Shown here: in pieces, positions 32,941-45,310 of the stretch
Position numbering within the stretch: position 1 is the stretch's first letter
How the letters are laid out: each line of letters begins with the position of its first letter
Assembly (NCBI GenBank): GCA_036346205.1
Contig: JARFJB010001963.1
Coordinates: 189,501 to 253,500, forward strand
Direction of reading: 5' to 3'
DNA: 64,000 bases
Origin: Vesta saturnalis
Taxonomy: Eukaryota > Arthropoda > Insecta > Coleoptera > Lampyridae
The notes under the pieces: model-generated
Seen by the model: only the letters and a program-made list of their open reading frames with translations
Databases searched by the model: none
Told to the model about the DNA's origin: nothing
Program-made: the position numbers and the translations under genes

Positions 32941-33329
32941 ACGTCTAGAATTAGGGTAAAAAAACTGGTGGATAATTAAGTACGCAGATGCTGTGAGTAA
33001 AGGGTTGAATGTGAATGAAACAATGTGGGACGAACAAATAAAAGACACTGAGGTTGAAAGTGCATGTATAAGCTTGAAAAACTGCGTTGTCAATTGTGCC
33101 GTGCGGATATGTGGAAGAGCGAGTGTATGTAGACAGAAAAAATATGATTGGTGGAATGAGTCCGCAAAAAAGGCAGTATGTAAGAAAAAATATGCGTACA
33201 TGGCAATGATTGCTGCAAAAAAAGAGACTGAGAAAAAGCGATTATATGAGATGTACAGATTAAGAAACAAAACAGCGAAGGAGGCAGTGAGCAGGCGTAG
33301 ATGAAATCACTGGTGAAACGCTAAAGTAG

Positions 33330-34570
33330 GGGAGTGCAAAGCTTATACGAAGAATGTGTGAATTATTCAATGTATGCCTTATGTGTGGAAAAATGCCGAG
33401 GGATTGGAAGAGTGCGATCATTGTACAACTGTATAAGGGTAAGGGGAACAAGAGTGATTGCAAGAACTACAGAGGAATAAGTTTACTCAACATGCCTGGT
33501 AAAGTATTTGGAAGAATACTGATTGATAGAGTACGAGAAACTACACAAACTAAGATTTGGGATTTGCAGGGTGGCTTCATGCTAGGGAGAAGATGTATCG
33601 ATCAGGTGGTTTCTCTCCAGCAGATGATCGAAAAGTGTTTAAGTGCAAAAAGGAAGCTGTACTGTGCGTTTGTAGAACTGAAGAAAGCATACGACAGAGT
33701 GAATAAGGAGAAGCTGTGGGAAATATTAAATGGATATGGCGTAAATAAAGGCCTAATAAACGGAATAAGGGCAGTATACAACAGTAGTCGGGCATGTGTT
33801 AGGCTGAGAGGAGATGCGAGTGAATACTTTAATAATGAGCAAGGAGTGCTACAAGGTTGTGTGATGTCATCGTGGTTGTTCAATGTATACATGAATAAAT
33901 GTGTTGGACAAGACCCATACAAATGGAGTAATGGTTGATGACTTAAATGTACGACTTCTGGTCTGTGCAGATGACACAGTCTTATCAAGTGACAGTGCGG
34001 ATGAAAAAGTTTGATACAGTGTGTGAGAGCATGGACCCAAGGGTAAACGTGACAAAACTTAAAAAAAACTAAAAAAAACAATCGGAAAGGTAGAAAGGAG
34101 AGTAGAGTATTTACTCTTCAAGATGAAATTGTGTAGCAAAGCTGGTATATCTGGGAAGAATGTTTACTGCAGATGGTACAATGGAGGGCGAGATTGGACG
34201 AAGGGTCAATGTAGGAAGGAACGTGATTGGAAGTATGTGGACAATCATGAGAACGAATGTATGAGCCTAACTGCGAAACGAACAATCTATAATGGCGTGT
34301 TTGTCCCATCAGTACTGCATGGAAGTGACACATGGCACGAAAGAAAAATAAATGCCGTAGGTTTGAGATTCCTGAGAAGCACATGTGGTAAAACGAGGAG
34401 GGACAAAATAAAGAATGAATGCTTAATGAAGGAGTGTGGCGAGGAAAAGACGATGATGGATAGATAGTAGTACATTACGTTGGTTTGGTCACATTGAAAG
34501 AATGAACAACACAAGATCAACGAACAAATATGGTGAATCTTATCTAATCCGCCAAATTAAAGGCGTCTAG
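33330..34570 (+). pseudogene. Non-LTR reverse transcriptase domain
   Basis: RT blocks are in order: LYKGKGNKSDCKNYRGISLL (33435), LQGGFMLGRRCIDQVVSLQQ (33565), YCAFVELKKAYDRVNKEKLW (33660, with Glu where Asp is usual in FVDL) and EQGVLQGCVMSSWLFNVYMN (33840). LLVCADDTVLSSDSADE (33955) has the catalytic Asp pair. The C-terminal part has VFVPSVLHGSDTWHERK (34300), LRFLRSTCGKTRRDKIKNEC and RWFGHIERMN (34480). Stops and frameshifts near 33940, 34010 and 34468 break it. Confidence 0.85.
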
Positions 34571-36350
34571 AACTCATCATTCTAAGCAAAAAGTTCATAT
34601 GTACATGGGTCCGGAAATGCTTCGTAGATACAGTGTCAAAGTTGAAAAATAAATTCTTTTCTTCAATATCTTTCGACTGTTTATAGTTTCATGAAATTTC
34701 GTATACGTTTTGGGATGACAAATTAAATTTGTGTCCATTTGGTTGTCGTTTCTAAGAAAGATTTCGATAAATCGTAATTTTTGCTAACTGTATGCCATTG
34801 TAAAATCGATTCTCTATCTCTTTTCTAAAAAGGTATATCTTGGTGATGTCGCTAAATTTGAAAAACATTTTAAAACTCATGCATACATTTGGAGGTATTT
34901 TGACAGGTTTATCAATAGGAATTTTAATTGTTTAAGTAACACTTGTCTTATGTACTTATCTGTCTCTTGCGTTCATTGATAATAAAATTTAATAAAAATC
35001 CATAATTAAATACGATAGAATGCCTAGACATACAACATGTATACTTTTAATATATAATTTTGTTTTAGTAGAATGTGATAAGAAGAAAGATAAGATTCTA
35101 AAAAAAAAGGGCATGTCAGAGACAATGTATGAATCTTGCAAACTAGGTGGTATGCGGATAAAATCATGGAGAAAGATTGTGAATGAAAAATAAATAAGAG
35201 GCAAGGATTGTTTTGCTAAAAATGGCGTAAAGGTTAAGACATGAAGAAATTGAAAGAATTTTATGTTTTATAACTAGTGTACTGTGTTTTTTTTTTTGCT
35301 ACTAAAAATTTTGTGCAGTTTTTTCATATCATTAAATTGTTAAATTGTTTTATTAAAAAAATCGTAATACTTCGACAGAAACAATTGTATATGACGACCA
35401 AGACACATTATCTAAAATGTAAGCTATTATTTAAATAATACCTATAAAGCTTGACGTACAAAAATGATCACGATCGAAAAAATAAATAATCGGAGAAAGT
35501 AAATAATCATAATCACCAAGTATACATTTATATAGTTCTTAAATTGAAAACGTGTAAATATGTGCATAAAAGTACAATTTTTATAAACATACAAATCCAC
35601 TTGGTACCCATATGTTTCTATTGATGCGGTTATCATTTTTACATTTATTCCATAGTTAACTTTCGTTGTTGCGAAAACAATAGTTGCTAACTATATTTAA
35701 GGGCGACCTTTGTGGAGTGTTGTTGCGTGGTGAGTGTTTTGGAAGTGTTTGTAGGAATAGGTGAAAATATTTAGATAAACGATCAAGGTAAATAAATACT
35801 TCAATCTAAATTATTGAGACCACATCTACAAAAAATTCTACGAACTGGTATATTAGAACAATTTCCATCATTATAATTGTTTATTACTAATTTTAATTTT
35901 TGTATAAAATTGTGTATGCTTTCTATAGTCATTTTTTGAATATTAACTGTTTCATAGAGGGGCTTCAAAATAAAATACTTCAAGTATTTAAATATATTTA
36001 CTGTAAGTATAAATTTTAAGATGTTAGAATATAATTCCTAAATGACATAAATTCCACTTAGTAATAAAAAATAGTTTATTATGATACGAGTTTTGTAAGA
36101 TGGATTTTCTGGTACGAACGGGTTTATAGTGAGTGCGAGAAAATCCCTTATAAATAAGTTATCATATTATATTTTTTCCAATTTGCTCTTTATTAACATA
36201 AAAAATTAGTTTCTTATAAACTAGAGAATTTCTTGAGTGTTGGCAACATTTACGAGGTGCACAAACCTCGCGGTTGCTATGAAAACAGAAATAAATTTGA
36301 AACACCATCTTTCAAATATATAAACAAATAATCTGTTTATGTCTTGAGAA
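34571..36350. other. No recognisable gene
   Basis: About 1.8 kb with no supported coding sequence. A small hairpin, CGAGGT-GCACAA-ACCTCG, lies at about 36252-36269, upstream of the Crypton-like frame. Confidence 0.55.
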
Positions 36351-36662
36351 ATGGTTAATGCAGAAGAAGTTTTGCAAAGCACGCAACGAGAAATTCATAC
36401 TTTGGCGGAAAGTACGATGGGTAATTTGTTGCCAGCAAAATCAGGGGAGAATTATAAGAAAATATATACTCAGTTTGAAAACTGGTGTAATGAAAACGGC
36501 ATGGCTTCAACCTCCGAGACAGTTTTGATGGCGTATTTTGAATTACAACACGAAAAATATAAATCCTCTAGTTTATGATGTCTTTACTCGAAGTTAAAGT
36601 GCTGTTTAAGCGTCTATAACAACACTGATATTTCAAAATACCACAAGCTGTTCTGAAAGATA
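36351..36662 (+). pseudogene. N-terminal part of a Crypton-type tyrosine recombinase
   Basis: The frame starts MVNAEEVLQSTQREIHTLAE at 36351. It continues LLPAKSGENYKKIYTQFENW and STSETVLMAYFELQHEKYKS, then, across a TGA that replaces a conserved Trp, CLYSKLKCCLSVYNNTDISK up to about 36650. This is the SAM-like N-terminal domain of the Crypton-derived recombinases common in insect genomes. The catalytic domain with the Arg/His/Tyr residues is absent. The frame breaks off and is followed by a 13-base A-run at 36668-36680. Truncation before the catalytic domain makes it inactive. Confidence 0.6.
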
Positions 36663-36680
36663 CTTACAAAAAAAAAAAAA

Positions 36681-37189
36681 TCAAAAATTTTATAAAAATA
36701 CAATATTAATAAATTTATTGGACAAGTACATACAAATTTTATTGTAATTTATGATGGAGTACATTCTTTTATTTTATATTCTAACTAATCAAACATTATG
36801 CATGATTTAAACTAAATAATGCGTACAATTCAACCAAAGTATAAAACAGTTACCTGCTTAATATTGTTTCCTTTGTGTTATTTGGGCAGCGCTGCAACTA
36901 TAATAATATAATATTTTAGGTCATTCTAATAGTTGGTTGTAGCGGAGCTTGTAGGAGGGAGGAGTTCACATACATGTCGACAAATGACTTTAAGTACACT
37001 TCAGATGTCATCATGGTGTGTATCTCTAAAACAAAAAACAACGTATTATTAGAATTTGTGATTACTAATCCAAAATGGACACATTTATTAAAAAAATATT
37101 CTGCACTACTACCCTAAGAAAACTACACATAACAGATTTTTTGTAACGTATAGAAACGGTCGATGTATAAATAGCTGATTGGAATTAAT
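36681..37189. other. No recognisable gene
   Basis: This AT-rich stretch follows the A-run and has no gene or repeat that I can name. Confidence 0.55.
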
Positions 37190-39070
37190 ACCATGGGGAA
37201 GGTGTTCAGAAAAAAAGCCACATTCCTAAGACTACCACAACCACAACTCTTCACAGGAGACTGATTTCGAAGATCTAGTGCAACCCAATTAGCTAATTAA
37301 GTGGGAGAATTGTTGATGTTAAAGCGTCATGGAGGTGAAGTTCTGCATCCGAAGAGACTATGTATGAGGGCAACTAAAAGAAAAAGAAGTCCGAAATGCT
37401 GGACTGAACATAAACATCAACTTACGAGTTGTTACACATTTGAAATCAATTCGGCAAAAATGCAATAGTACCGCAGAGTTGAACCAATTGTACTAATGTT
37501 TCGTATGAATTACTTCAAAGACAATTGAAATAACGTTAATGTTTACAATAATGTACTTTTACAGTTATAATCCTAAATAAGTTGGTAGATTAGTTTTATC
37601 ATATAGTTGTTGAAATCCTACATTGTAATTTAAAGTATAAACATTATTCAATTATAGTTTTAATTTTGGAGTTTACTTGCAACTGTCGGTATTAAGTGCC
37701 TTTTCCATAGTAATTATCTAAGATACTGATACCACTGAAAGGAAAACAAAAATTGGTTAAAGTTGTTGTAAAGCTACCATATTGCAAAATGAAGTCTTTT
37801 ACCTGCAAGTACAAGTTTAAATTTTATAAATTTTGAGGTTACATATACATTAGGAAATTTGGATTTAAAGCATTTAAAGCCCTGTATATATGTAATTTTT
37901 CTTTTTGCTAGTGACTTAGTTTACGCTAAGAAACTTGGTTTGTCACAAGGTACTAGTGAAAGTAAAATTAAGATGTTTAATTTTCTAAGTGTAGTGGTTC
38001 AATAAATTTACGATTAGAATAGATAAAATGGTAATGTATATATGATACGAGTTGTAAATGGATAACTACGAACAGTTTATCAGTTGAGAGAAAAGTCTTA
38101 AAGAAAATCAATGTATATTTTCAATTTGGTGTATTACATAACTCCTCAGGTTTGAACATTTAACTAAGAGTTCTGAGTGTTGAATTTAGAAAGGTGCAAA
38201 ACTGCGGTTATAAAACATGTTATAGGTCCTGAAACGAATTGTGAGGTCTTCAAAAGGAATGAACGTGGTTCGTTGAAAAGATGGAATAAGAAAACAGTAA
38301 TACTAAGTGATTTTATCAAATTAATAATTATGTGTACGAATAAAATTAAAACAATGTTAAATGCCATTGAATTAAACCTGGGGAAGTGTTCAGAAAAAAC
38401 CAATTCTAAACTGACAAAACGCAGGAGCTCTCCGAAGGCTAGTACCCAATTGGTATGTTAAAGCGTCATGGAGGTGAAAGTCTAGTCCGAAGGTATGTTG
38501 AAACTAAGAAAAAGGAAGTTCCAAATGCTCGACCAACATGAAATAACTAACGATTTACATATTTCAAAATCCGTATGCAATTACTTCCAAAAAATTCGAA
38601 ATAACGTTAATTATAATAATATACTTTTTACAATCATAATCAAAATTTGATTTATTTTGATACAATTGTTGAAATAACCTAATTGTAATTTAAAGTACTA
38701 AACTTATTCAATTTTGAAGTTTTAATTTTGTGTTTAACCTAATTGGTTAATGTTTTCAAGTAATTACTAAATCCTGGCACATGAAAGGAAAAAAAAATTG
38801 TGTATAAAGTTGTTTAAATCCATTTTCAAAATTAGTGTCTTTACCTGGAACGTACAGTTTAAATTTTAAATTTTAGGTAATGTTGAGGAAATTTATTCAA
38901 AATGCTTAATTACAAAGCTTTGTTGATTAATAAATGTTTGTCATTGTATGAACCAAAATATTACTATTTTTTTTTTTTGTACGCTTAGTTTACGCTAACG
39001 AAATTGTGATTTTTGTTATCAGGCTATGAAATAACAATAGACTGTTTAATTTTCTAAGTTGTAGTGGTTT
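37190..39070 (+). repeat. Diverged direct duplication (two copies, ~0.7-0.8 kb each)
   Basis: Copy one (about 37190-38010) and copy two (about 38372-39070) share GGGGAAG.TGTTCAGAAAAAA, TGTTAAAGCGTCATGGAGGT (37318 and 38456), AATAACGTTAAT, TAATTTAAAGTA and TTAATTTTCTAAG in the same order and orientation, with an offset of about 1.15 kb. A few codons in copy one (LKRHGGEVLHPKRL) look as if they were once coding, but I do not recognise a family. Confidence 0.6.
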
Positions 39071-41329
39071 TCGAATGAAACTTTTCGTATGCAATTAAGA
39101 TTTTATTTCTGAAATTGGTAATTATATATTTTGTGGATTAATAATGGAAATAGGAAATTTTCGTTAAAATAAAATGTAGTTGTAGATAAGAAAAGTTCGT
39201 ATTTATAGTGTAGGAAGAGATCATTCCTTGGTTTGCTTGTTTAAGCAGGGGCTGTTGATGGGTTCTATTTGTTGCGTTTTAGTAATTGACTCCGTTTTCT
39301 GCCGTAGTAGAGAATCCCAATTTATTAGTGTTAAGTAATTATCATTGTCGTTTAAGAATTAAATCTGCGGACGACAATTTGCACTTGAGTCGTACACGTC
39401 GCAGAGGCAGCAGTTTTATCACGCTAAGAAAGATAGAGCAACATTACGGAGAGGGGAAGAAGCTGTTTTTGCGCGGTTAATTGCACGGGGATTCTCGATC
39501 TGACTATCGTGAGTAAGAGACGTGATCCGTAAGCTTGAAGGCGTGCTTTTTTCAAATATTTGAACCACCGAAGTTTTGGAGAAGTTGTTTTGAACTAAAA
39601 GCACCCGTTTGGTCGATATTTGTGTAGACGTTCATCCCTTCTGGTTATTTATTTTGAAGTTACAGACCGTGGGGTCAATTAACGAACATTTCACTAAGTG
39701 ATGTGTTTATTTAAGTGCAGCTTAGTGGTGGATCATGGTCACGCCTAAGGCGGATTTATATTACCGAATCAAATCTTTGTGAAGACACAACGTTTTGTTT
39801 CCCTCGTAACAGAAAATTAGCTGCAACAGACGAAAGTCTCACTGTAAATAATTTGTGAATGGACCTTTTATTCCCGTTTTAATAATTAAACAGACTTGTA
39901 AATAGAGCAGCGATTTAATTGAACATTAAAGTGCGTAAATATTTCGTGCGTAAAAGCTACTCGTTTTGTGCAAATAAACCATATAACGTCCTGACCAATT
40001 AAGTTCAAGGTATCGCTACCGAAATTTAAAACTGGGAAATTGCCGTATAGGTTTACTTTGCCGAGCGAGAACATCAGCAGGTATCCTGAAGCCGTTCCCG
40101 TCGGTTTTTTCTTCCATTGCTCTCTGGTAAAGACGTATTCAAGAGTTGTATGTAGAAGGTAACTCAATATTGTACGTTATTGTGATTATTCATCATACCT
40201 GTTTGTAAATTTGGTGATATTATTCGTTGATGAGCGAATAAACGTTTTGTTTTGGCGTTATTTTTGCAGTAATTAATGCTCAAGTTAATCTCAATTTAAA
40301 GGTTGACGAACTGCTTTTATTTGCGCTATCTTTGGCATTTTGTTTTTTTTATTATTAATTAATTAAATGTACTACAAATTTATGTATATGGAAATTTCGC
40401 TTGGTAAGATTGATTTTGAGTGACCATTTGGGTACGTAAGTTTTGAATTTTAACCATATTTTGGTAATTCCATTTCCGTAATTTAAAATTAAAATCTGGT
40501 AAGCTTACAAGGTTGGCCTACTTAAACCGAATTCTAGAATTTAAGATTTTTAAATTGAACCGTAAGCAGGGTCAATATTTTGTTGTGTGATTTCTGATAT
40601 ACAATTATTCAGATAAAATAGATGAACAGTTAATTGAATTTTATAGTGCTTTTTCGTGATCTTCTCCCGACCAGTGAAAACAATATTTTAAGAAGAGTAG
40701 TAAATTTGATTATTTAAACTAAAGAATTTATTGAGAGCTAAATTTTGATTTCAATTGTTATTGATTCATGTTAAAAGTAACCATTGGTAATTTGCTACAC
40801 TTGAGCATTCAGGGTCATATAGATTTTTTTTTTTTTGAGTTTTGTTAAATATTTGTGGATTCACGTAACCGATTAGAGGAATTTTAAATGGCGTTTATCT
40901 AGTTTATGTCTAATTATTTTAGTTTGGAATTCAATTAATGACAGAGCTTTGAAGATGGGTAGTATTTAAATTTGTGTTAATAAGATTTAAGCGGAAGATT
41001 TAACGTTCATTATTTTTTATTGTGTTTGAATTATTTTGTTCACAAGCTTGGAGGTAACGTAACGAAATATATAGTTAAAGAAGTCATTGAAACCCAACAG
41101 CTGATTTGCGCACACGCTGCTTTAGTAGTTGAGCGTGTGGATATTTTAAGATTTGTTCTAGAGCTAAAGTTTCGAAGCATATCCGACGTGCACTTGGAAG
41201 TAGCCAACGTAAGGTAAGTGAGATCCTTTGACTGTTGAAGGCTGATTTATCTACGTGTATTCTTACTGATATCGTCTTAATATCAAGCTGGCGTCCTTTA
41301 TTTGACTTTATTTTAATTACGACGTACCC
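39071..41329. other. Unassigned, with one strong splice-donor-like site
   Basis: No protein is recognised. Bases 39280-40200 have a higher C+G and CpG density than their surroundings. At about 41205-41220 AACGTAAG|GTAAGTGAG gives a near-perfect 5' splice site at the end of an open 65-codon frame (41020-41213). These could be 5' exons of a host gene whose coding part is outside the window; nothing else supports that. Confidence 0.3.
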
Positions 41330-42396
41330 TTATCCGCGACTTTTGACAATACGACTAACCACCTTCAGTATTTCTAAATTCAAAAACACGCCCACGCCCT
41401 CTGTCCCACGCAGCTCTCTTTTCCATTCGATATTTGCGAAATTGTCACGAATGTTGGTAAAGGCATCAAAAATTTGTTCCGTTAATTCTTCTCTTGAAGA
41501 AGGTTTACTCCACCAGTACACTAACGACTTAACATGTCCCCTGATAAAAGTCTAAAGGTGTGAGATCTGGTGATCTGGGCGGTCAGTGTACAGGTCCGTT
41601 TCTACCAATCCATCGTTTGGGAAATTTTCTGTACAAAAATTCCGTTACAACACGCCCGTAGTGCACAGGAGACCCATCTTGCAAATACCACATATTTTGA
41701 CGTACGATTAAGTGAACATTTTCAAGCAATGCTGGTAAATCTTCTTCCAAGAATTGTTTGTACATTTCAGAGTTTGTGCCTATTGAAAATGCGGGGTCCA
41801 ATGAGACTGTCTGAGATAATCCCCGCCCAAACATTTACCGTGAAGCGATGTTGAAATCCGGTAATAGTAATTTCATGAGGATTTTCATCTGACCAAACGT
41901 GCTCATTGTGACTACTGTTCATTCCATCCAGAGAAAAAGTTGCCTCATTACAAAAGAGTGTAACAAGAGTGTTATCATCATGTGTGATCATCCATTCACA
42001 AAACTGAACTCTTGGAACCAAATCGCCGGGAAGAAGGTGCTGAACGGGTAGAATGTGATACGGATGCATTGCATTTTTGCGAAGAATTTTCGAAATCGTG
42101 GTCCTGCTTCTAGAAGTGGCTGCTTTTATTCGTATAATGCTCGTTCAGTTATCGATTTCAACGTCTTTCAGCACGTCTTCTGCAAACACATGTCGTGGAC
42201 GCTCTCGATCACTTCGGTGTGTAAAAAAAATTCTTGTTTCTCGAAGGCAGTGAAGAGTCCGGTCTATCGTTTTGTCAGTAGGAGCACAACGATTTGAAAA
42301 ACGATTTTTGTGCCCTGCTGCTGCTGCATAACAATTACCTTTAAACATGCCGTACAGGAACACCATGTCACTGTAAATTAAAGGAGCAATTTGCAT
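41330..42396 (-). pseudogene. DD41D-type Tc1/mariner transposase with DUF4817-like N-terminus
   Basis: On the minus strand the N-terminal helix-turn-helix reads YSDMVFLYGMFKGNCYAAAA, then FSNRCAPTDKTIDRTLHCLR and HRSDRERPRHV. The catalytic core reads VTLFCNEATFSLDG near 41950, with Asn where the first Asp is expected (TDEATF). It continues HVWSDENPHEITITGFQHRF, VNVWAGIISDSLIGPRIF, MWYLQDGSPVHYG (second Asp, about 41680), RWIGRNGPVH and then, after a stop, PPRSPDLTPLDF near 41555. The Asp spacing of 41 is kept. Frameshifts occur near 42145, 41770 and 41550. The C-terminal part continues to about 41330. Flanking inverted repeats were not found. Confidence 0.85.
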
Positions 42397-43627
42397 TCCG
42401 ATTAATGAAACGTAACTTGAGAAATGTAAGGGTATAAAATTGTTTGTTTGTTCTTTGAAGATGTTTGTTTTTTTAATTACAAATTAAAATTTAGAATTCT
42501 AATTCTGTGAGGGTCAGTTTTTTTTTCTCAGTTTAGTAAATTGAAGTCTGCTGTAAAATTATGATTTATTTCCGCACGTGGTTATTCCTATTCAGTGAAA
42601 GAAAATTAGATTAGTTGTTGTGTAAATATTATGGTTGGTCCTCGTTATTTTAAATATTGGTAAATTTAGTTAGTTGGAAATGCAAAGTTATATAAAGTAT
42701 AAAATTATTACTTTTTATGGAGCATCGTTTGCAAATTTAAGTTACAGATGACAGATTGTCGTATTTCATGTTAATGGACTTTGGTCTACAAACAAAGAGT
42801 TTGGCTTCTAGATACGTGATTTTAAGGTTCATTATCGTAAGAGTTTCGTTGTCTAAGTCTATCAAATTACATGAGGTACCTTTGGGAACGCAGTTTGTAT
42901 GTATGATGTAATCCTGTTTCCGATTCAATTACGTAATGAGAGATATAATTGGTTAGTTGGGATAGAATGGAAGATGGCCCAAACTAAAACATTTGAGTGT
43001 ATGTATCTTGACAGAGATGTAGGAGAAGGCTTACGTTTGAGTTGCGGTTTCAAAATGTACGCGAAAGGAGTAAGATGGAACTAGTTATGTTATACCGAGG
43101 ATGTACCGAACGTTACCGTAGAAAGATTTTCCGTTTCCACTTATTGGGATATTATTGAGACACACACATCCAGTGTATTATGTCTTTTGTAAGTCAAATG
43201 ATAGTTTCGCGTACACAGCGGACTTCGAACAAATAACAAAATTATGTAAATAGAACACTTAATTAGTTCCTATAAATATAAAGTTCGTGTAGATGGAAGT
43301 CGAGAACGATTTGCCAAAGTTTGTGTAAAGATAAGTTAAAAATTAAGAAGCTGCAGATTGCGTCGATAAAATGCCGGAAGGAGTTATTGCCGTTTCATTG
43401 TGAAAAAGAAAGGGTGGGATTGACCATTCCGTGCAATGTGAGGTAACTATTTTCGTGAACTTACTTGTGTGATCTTAACGAAGTGTTTATTTGTATTATT
43501 CATACCGTTGAGTATGCCTTTTGTTCAAGTGTGATCTTCACAAAGTGTTTATTTGTATTGTTCAGACTGATGAATATGCCTTTTGTTTAAGTTTGTTTAA
43601 GTAACGTCTAGATATCAATTCAGTATA
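42397..43627. other. No recognisable gene; contains a 62-bp tandem duplication
   Basis: Nothing coding is supported. The tandem duplication is listed separately. Confidence 0.55.
43467..43590 (+). repeat. Two-copy 62-bp tandem repeat
   Basis: Copies at 43467-43528 and 43529-43590 both start GTGTGATCTT and end ATGCCTTTTGTT.AA. They share AAGTGTTTATTTGTATT and differ at about eight positions. Confidence 0.85.
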
Positions 43628-45310
43628 CAGAGTGGACCAATAGTGCGTGGACGGAATATGGTGGGTTTATTAATGCATATCTTTGAAGTTTATCGCTGTG
43701 GTATGATAAGTAGCCTAAAGGTTACAAACTTAAAACACTTTCATTTCAATCGCATTGCTTTTACATAGTGATTTATATCAAAGTTGCATTTTTTTAAATG
43801 TAAATACCTGTATATTATTGCATATTTGGATTCTTCGGTCAAATTTAGTGTGACTATTTATCACACATGATATCTAGAACGAACCATTTAGCCGCAAGTC
43901 GTAATTCTTTGAAAAAGTTGATATCTGAAAAAAATTGAATATTAGATGGTTGTGACCTTGTAGTATTAGTTACCAAAAATGTAGGAATGTAGACCGTACA
44001 GGCAATTTCAAATATTTTTTGTGTTTGAAGAAGTCGCTGTCAACTTAGGAAAATGCAATCAAAGGAAATCGATTTTTTCAAGTGGAATTAACTACTGCCA
44101 TCTTTATGCCATCAAATACGACGTTTTATTAGCTTTCTCAAGATTTTCTCTGGTAGTTTAAGGTTGTCAGTATTTTGTTATGTGTAGTAGTAGTATTTTT
44201 CTCTTAATTTCACATTTTCTGAATAATGTGGATGAGTCGCTCGTAGGCATTGGAAAATAAACAATCCAAATTAAAAACATATATTACGGTGATCTAACAT
44301 TTACCAAATATGTACAAATTAGGAGACAAAGCAAAAAAAAAGAAAACGACATTATAATGATAGTTATAATAAACGTTCAAAATGGCGACCGCGTTGTTCT
44401 ATGCACAATTGAACCATTTGAAGAAATGAATGCTTAACCATATTTAACTTTTCTGGGGAGATATTTTCAAAAACGTTTCTAATTCTAATTTTCATATCAT
44501 CCACCGTCGTTGGTTGTTCGGTATGTACGTGTTCCTTTACGTACCCAAACCAGTTGGGGTTATCCCTGGAGACCTCGCTGGCCAACGCTTTGGTCTATGC
44601 CTTCCTACCCACTTTTAGTTAAATGTATAATTAAGCCTATCACTCACAACACGGGCTGGGTGATGAATTGCTCCATCTTGTTGAAAAAACATGTCCCTAA
44701 TTTGAGCAAGTGGGTCATCTTCAAGAAGGTGAAATAAATTATTGTTGAGGAAATTACGGTTCAAATTTAGAACACCGTCCAAAAAAATGGACCAACGACA
44801 TATGTACCTAATATGCCTGCCCAGACATTAAGTGACCATTTGCGTTGACTATGAACTCTGAAATGAAGGTTTACATCAGAGTATTAATAAAAATTGTGCC
44901 TGTTAACAAATCCATTGCGGTGAAATGTAGGTACACTCGTCCGTAAACATGACACTATCCAAAAAAATTCCATTTTCATTCAGCTTTCGAACTATCCAAT
45001 TGTAAAAATTAATTCTATTTTGGAAGTCCTATTCTTGGAGCTCTTGGTGTTGAATGTGATAAGTTGTTACTTCTAATTATTCTTCTAATAGATGTTCTAC
45101 TTATTTCAAAATCTTTTCGAGTTGTTGTGTACTTACATGCGGATTATATATTACTTTTGTCAAAATGTTGAATTCATTTTCTTCGTTCAACATAGTTTTC
45201 AGTCTTTCCTGCTTTATGGATAGCATTCCATGTCTCAATAAATCTTCCTAAAATATTTTTAAAAGATTCTTCTCTTGGATGAATAGCCCAGCCAGGATAC
45301 CTTGCCTTGT
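43628..45310 (-). mobile_element. Truncated Tc1/mariner-like element
   Basis: TA at 43626-43627 followed by CAGAGTGGACCAATAGTGCG at 43628 looks like the left end of a Tc1/mariner-type element, with the decayed transposase on the minus strand at 44367-45300. No matching inverted end was seen to the right, so that side is truncated or diverged. Whether the left end belongs to this transposase is inference from position. Confidence 0.45.
44367..45300 (-). pseudogene. DD41D-type Tc1/mariner transposase
   Basis: On the minus strand MFTDECTYISPQW near 44950 holds the first catalytic Asp. HLLEDDPLAQIRDMFFQQDG near 44720 leads to the second Asp in FFQQDGAIHHPARVV, and KWVGRHRPKRWPARSPG near 44600 reaches the third block, where PGITPTG replaces PDLTPLD. 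The C-terminus is readable to 44367: EKLNMVKHSFLQMV and EQRGRHFERLL. The N-terminal half above 45000 is barely legible. Stops and frameshifts are frequent. Loss of the third acidic block alone would inactivate it. Confidence 0.78.

Larger units (their letters stand above)
31790..34570 (+). mobile_element. RTE-like non-LTR retrotransposon (decayed)
   Basis: A single-polyprotein non-LTR element with endonuclease then reverse transcriptase on the plus strand. Upstream of the coding part, 31790-32160 has a different, GC-richer composition and probably is its 5' region. The coding part ends at a TAG at 34570. No poly(A) or target duplication was located. The clade assignment rests on a one-ORF layout and on motif style and is tentative. 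Confidence 0.7.

Noticed and set aside
39886..40167. 93-codon minus-strand open frame
   Set aside because: No similarity recognised; it lies in a locally CpG-richer stretch where stop codons are less frequent.
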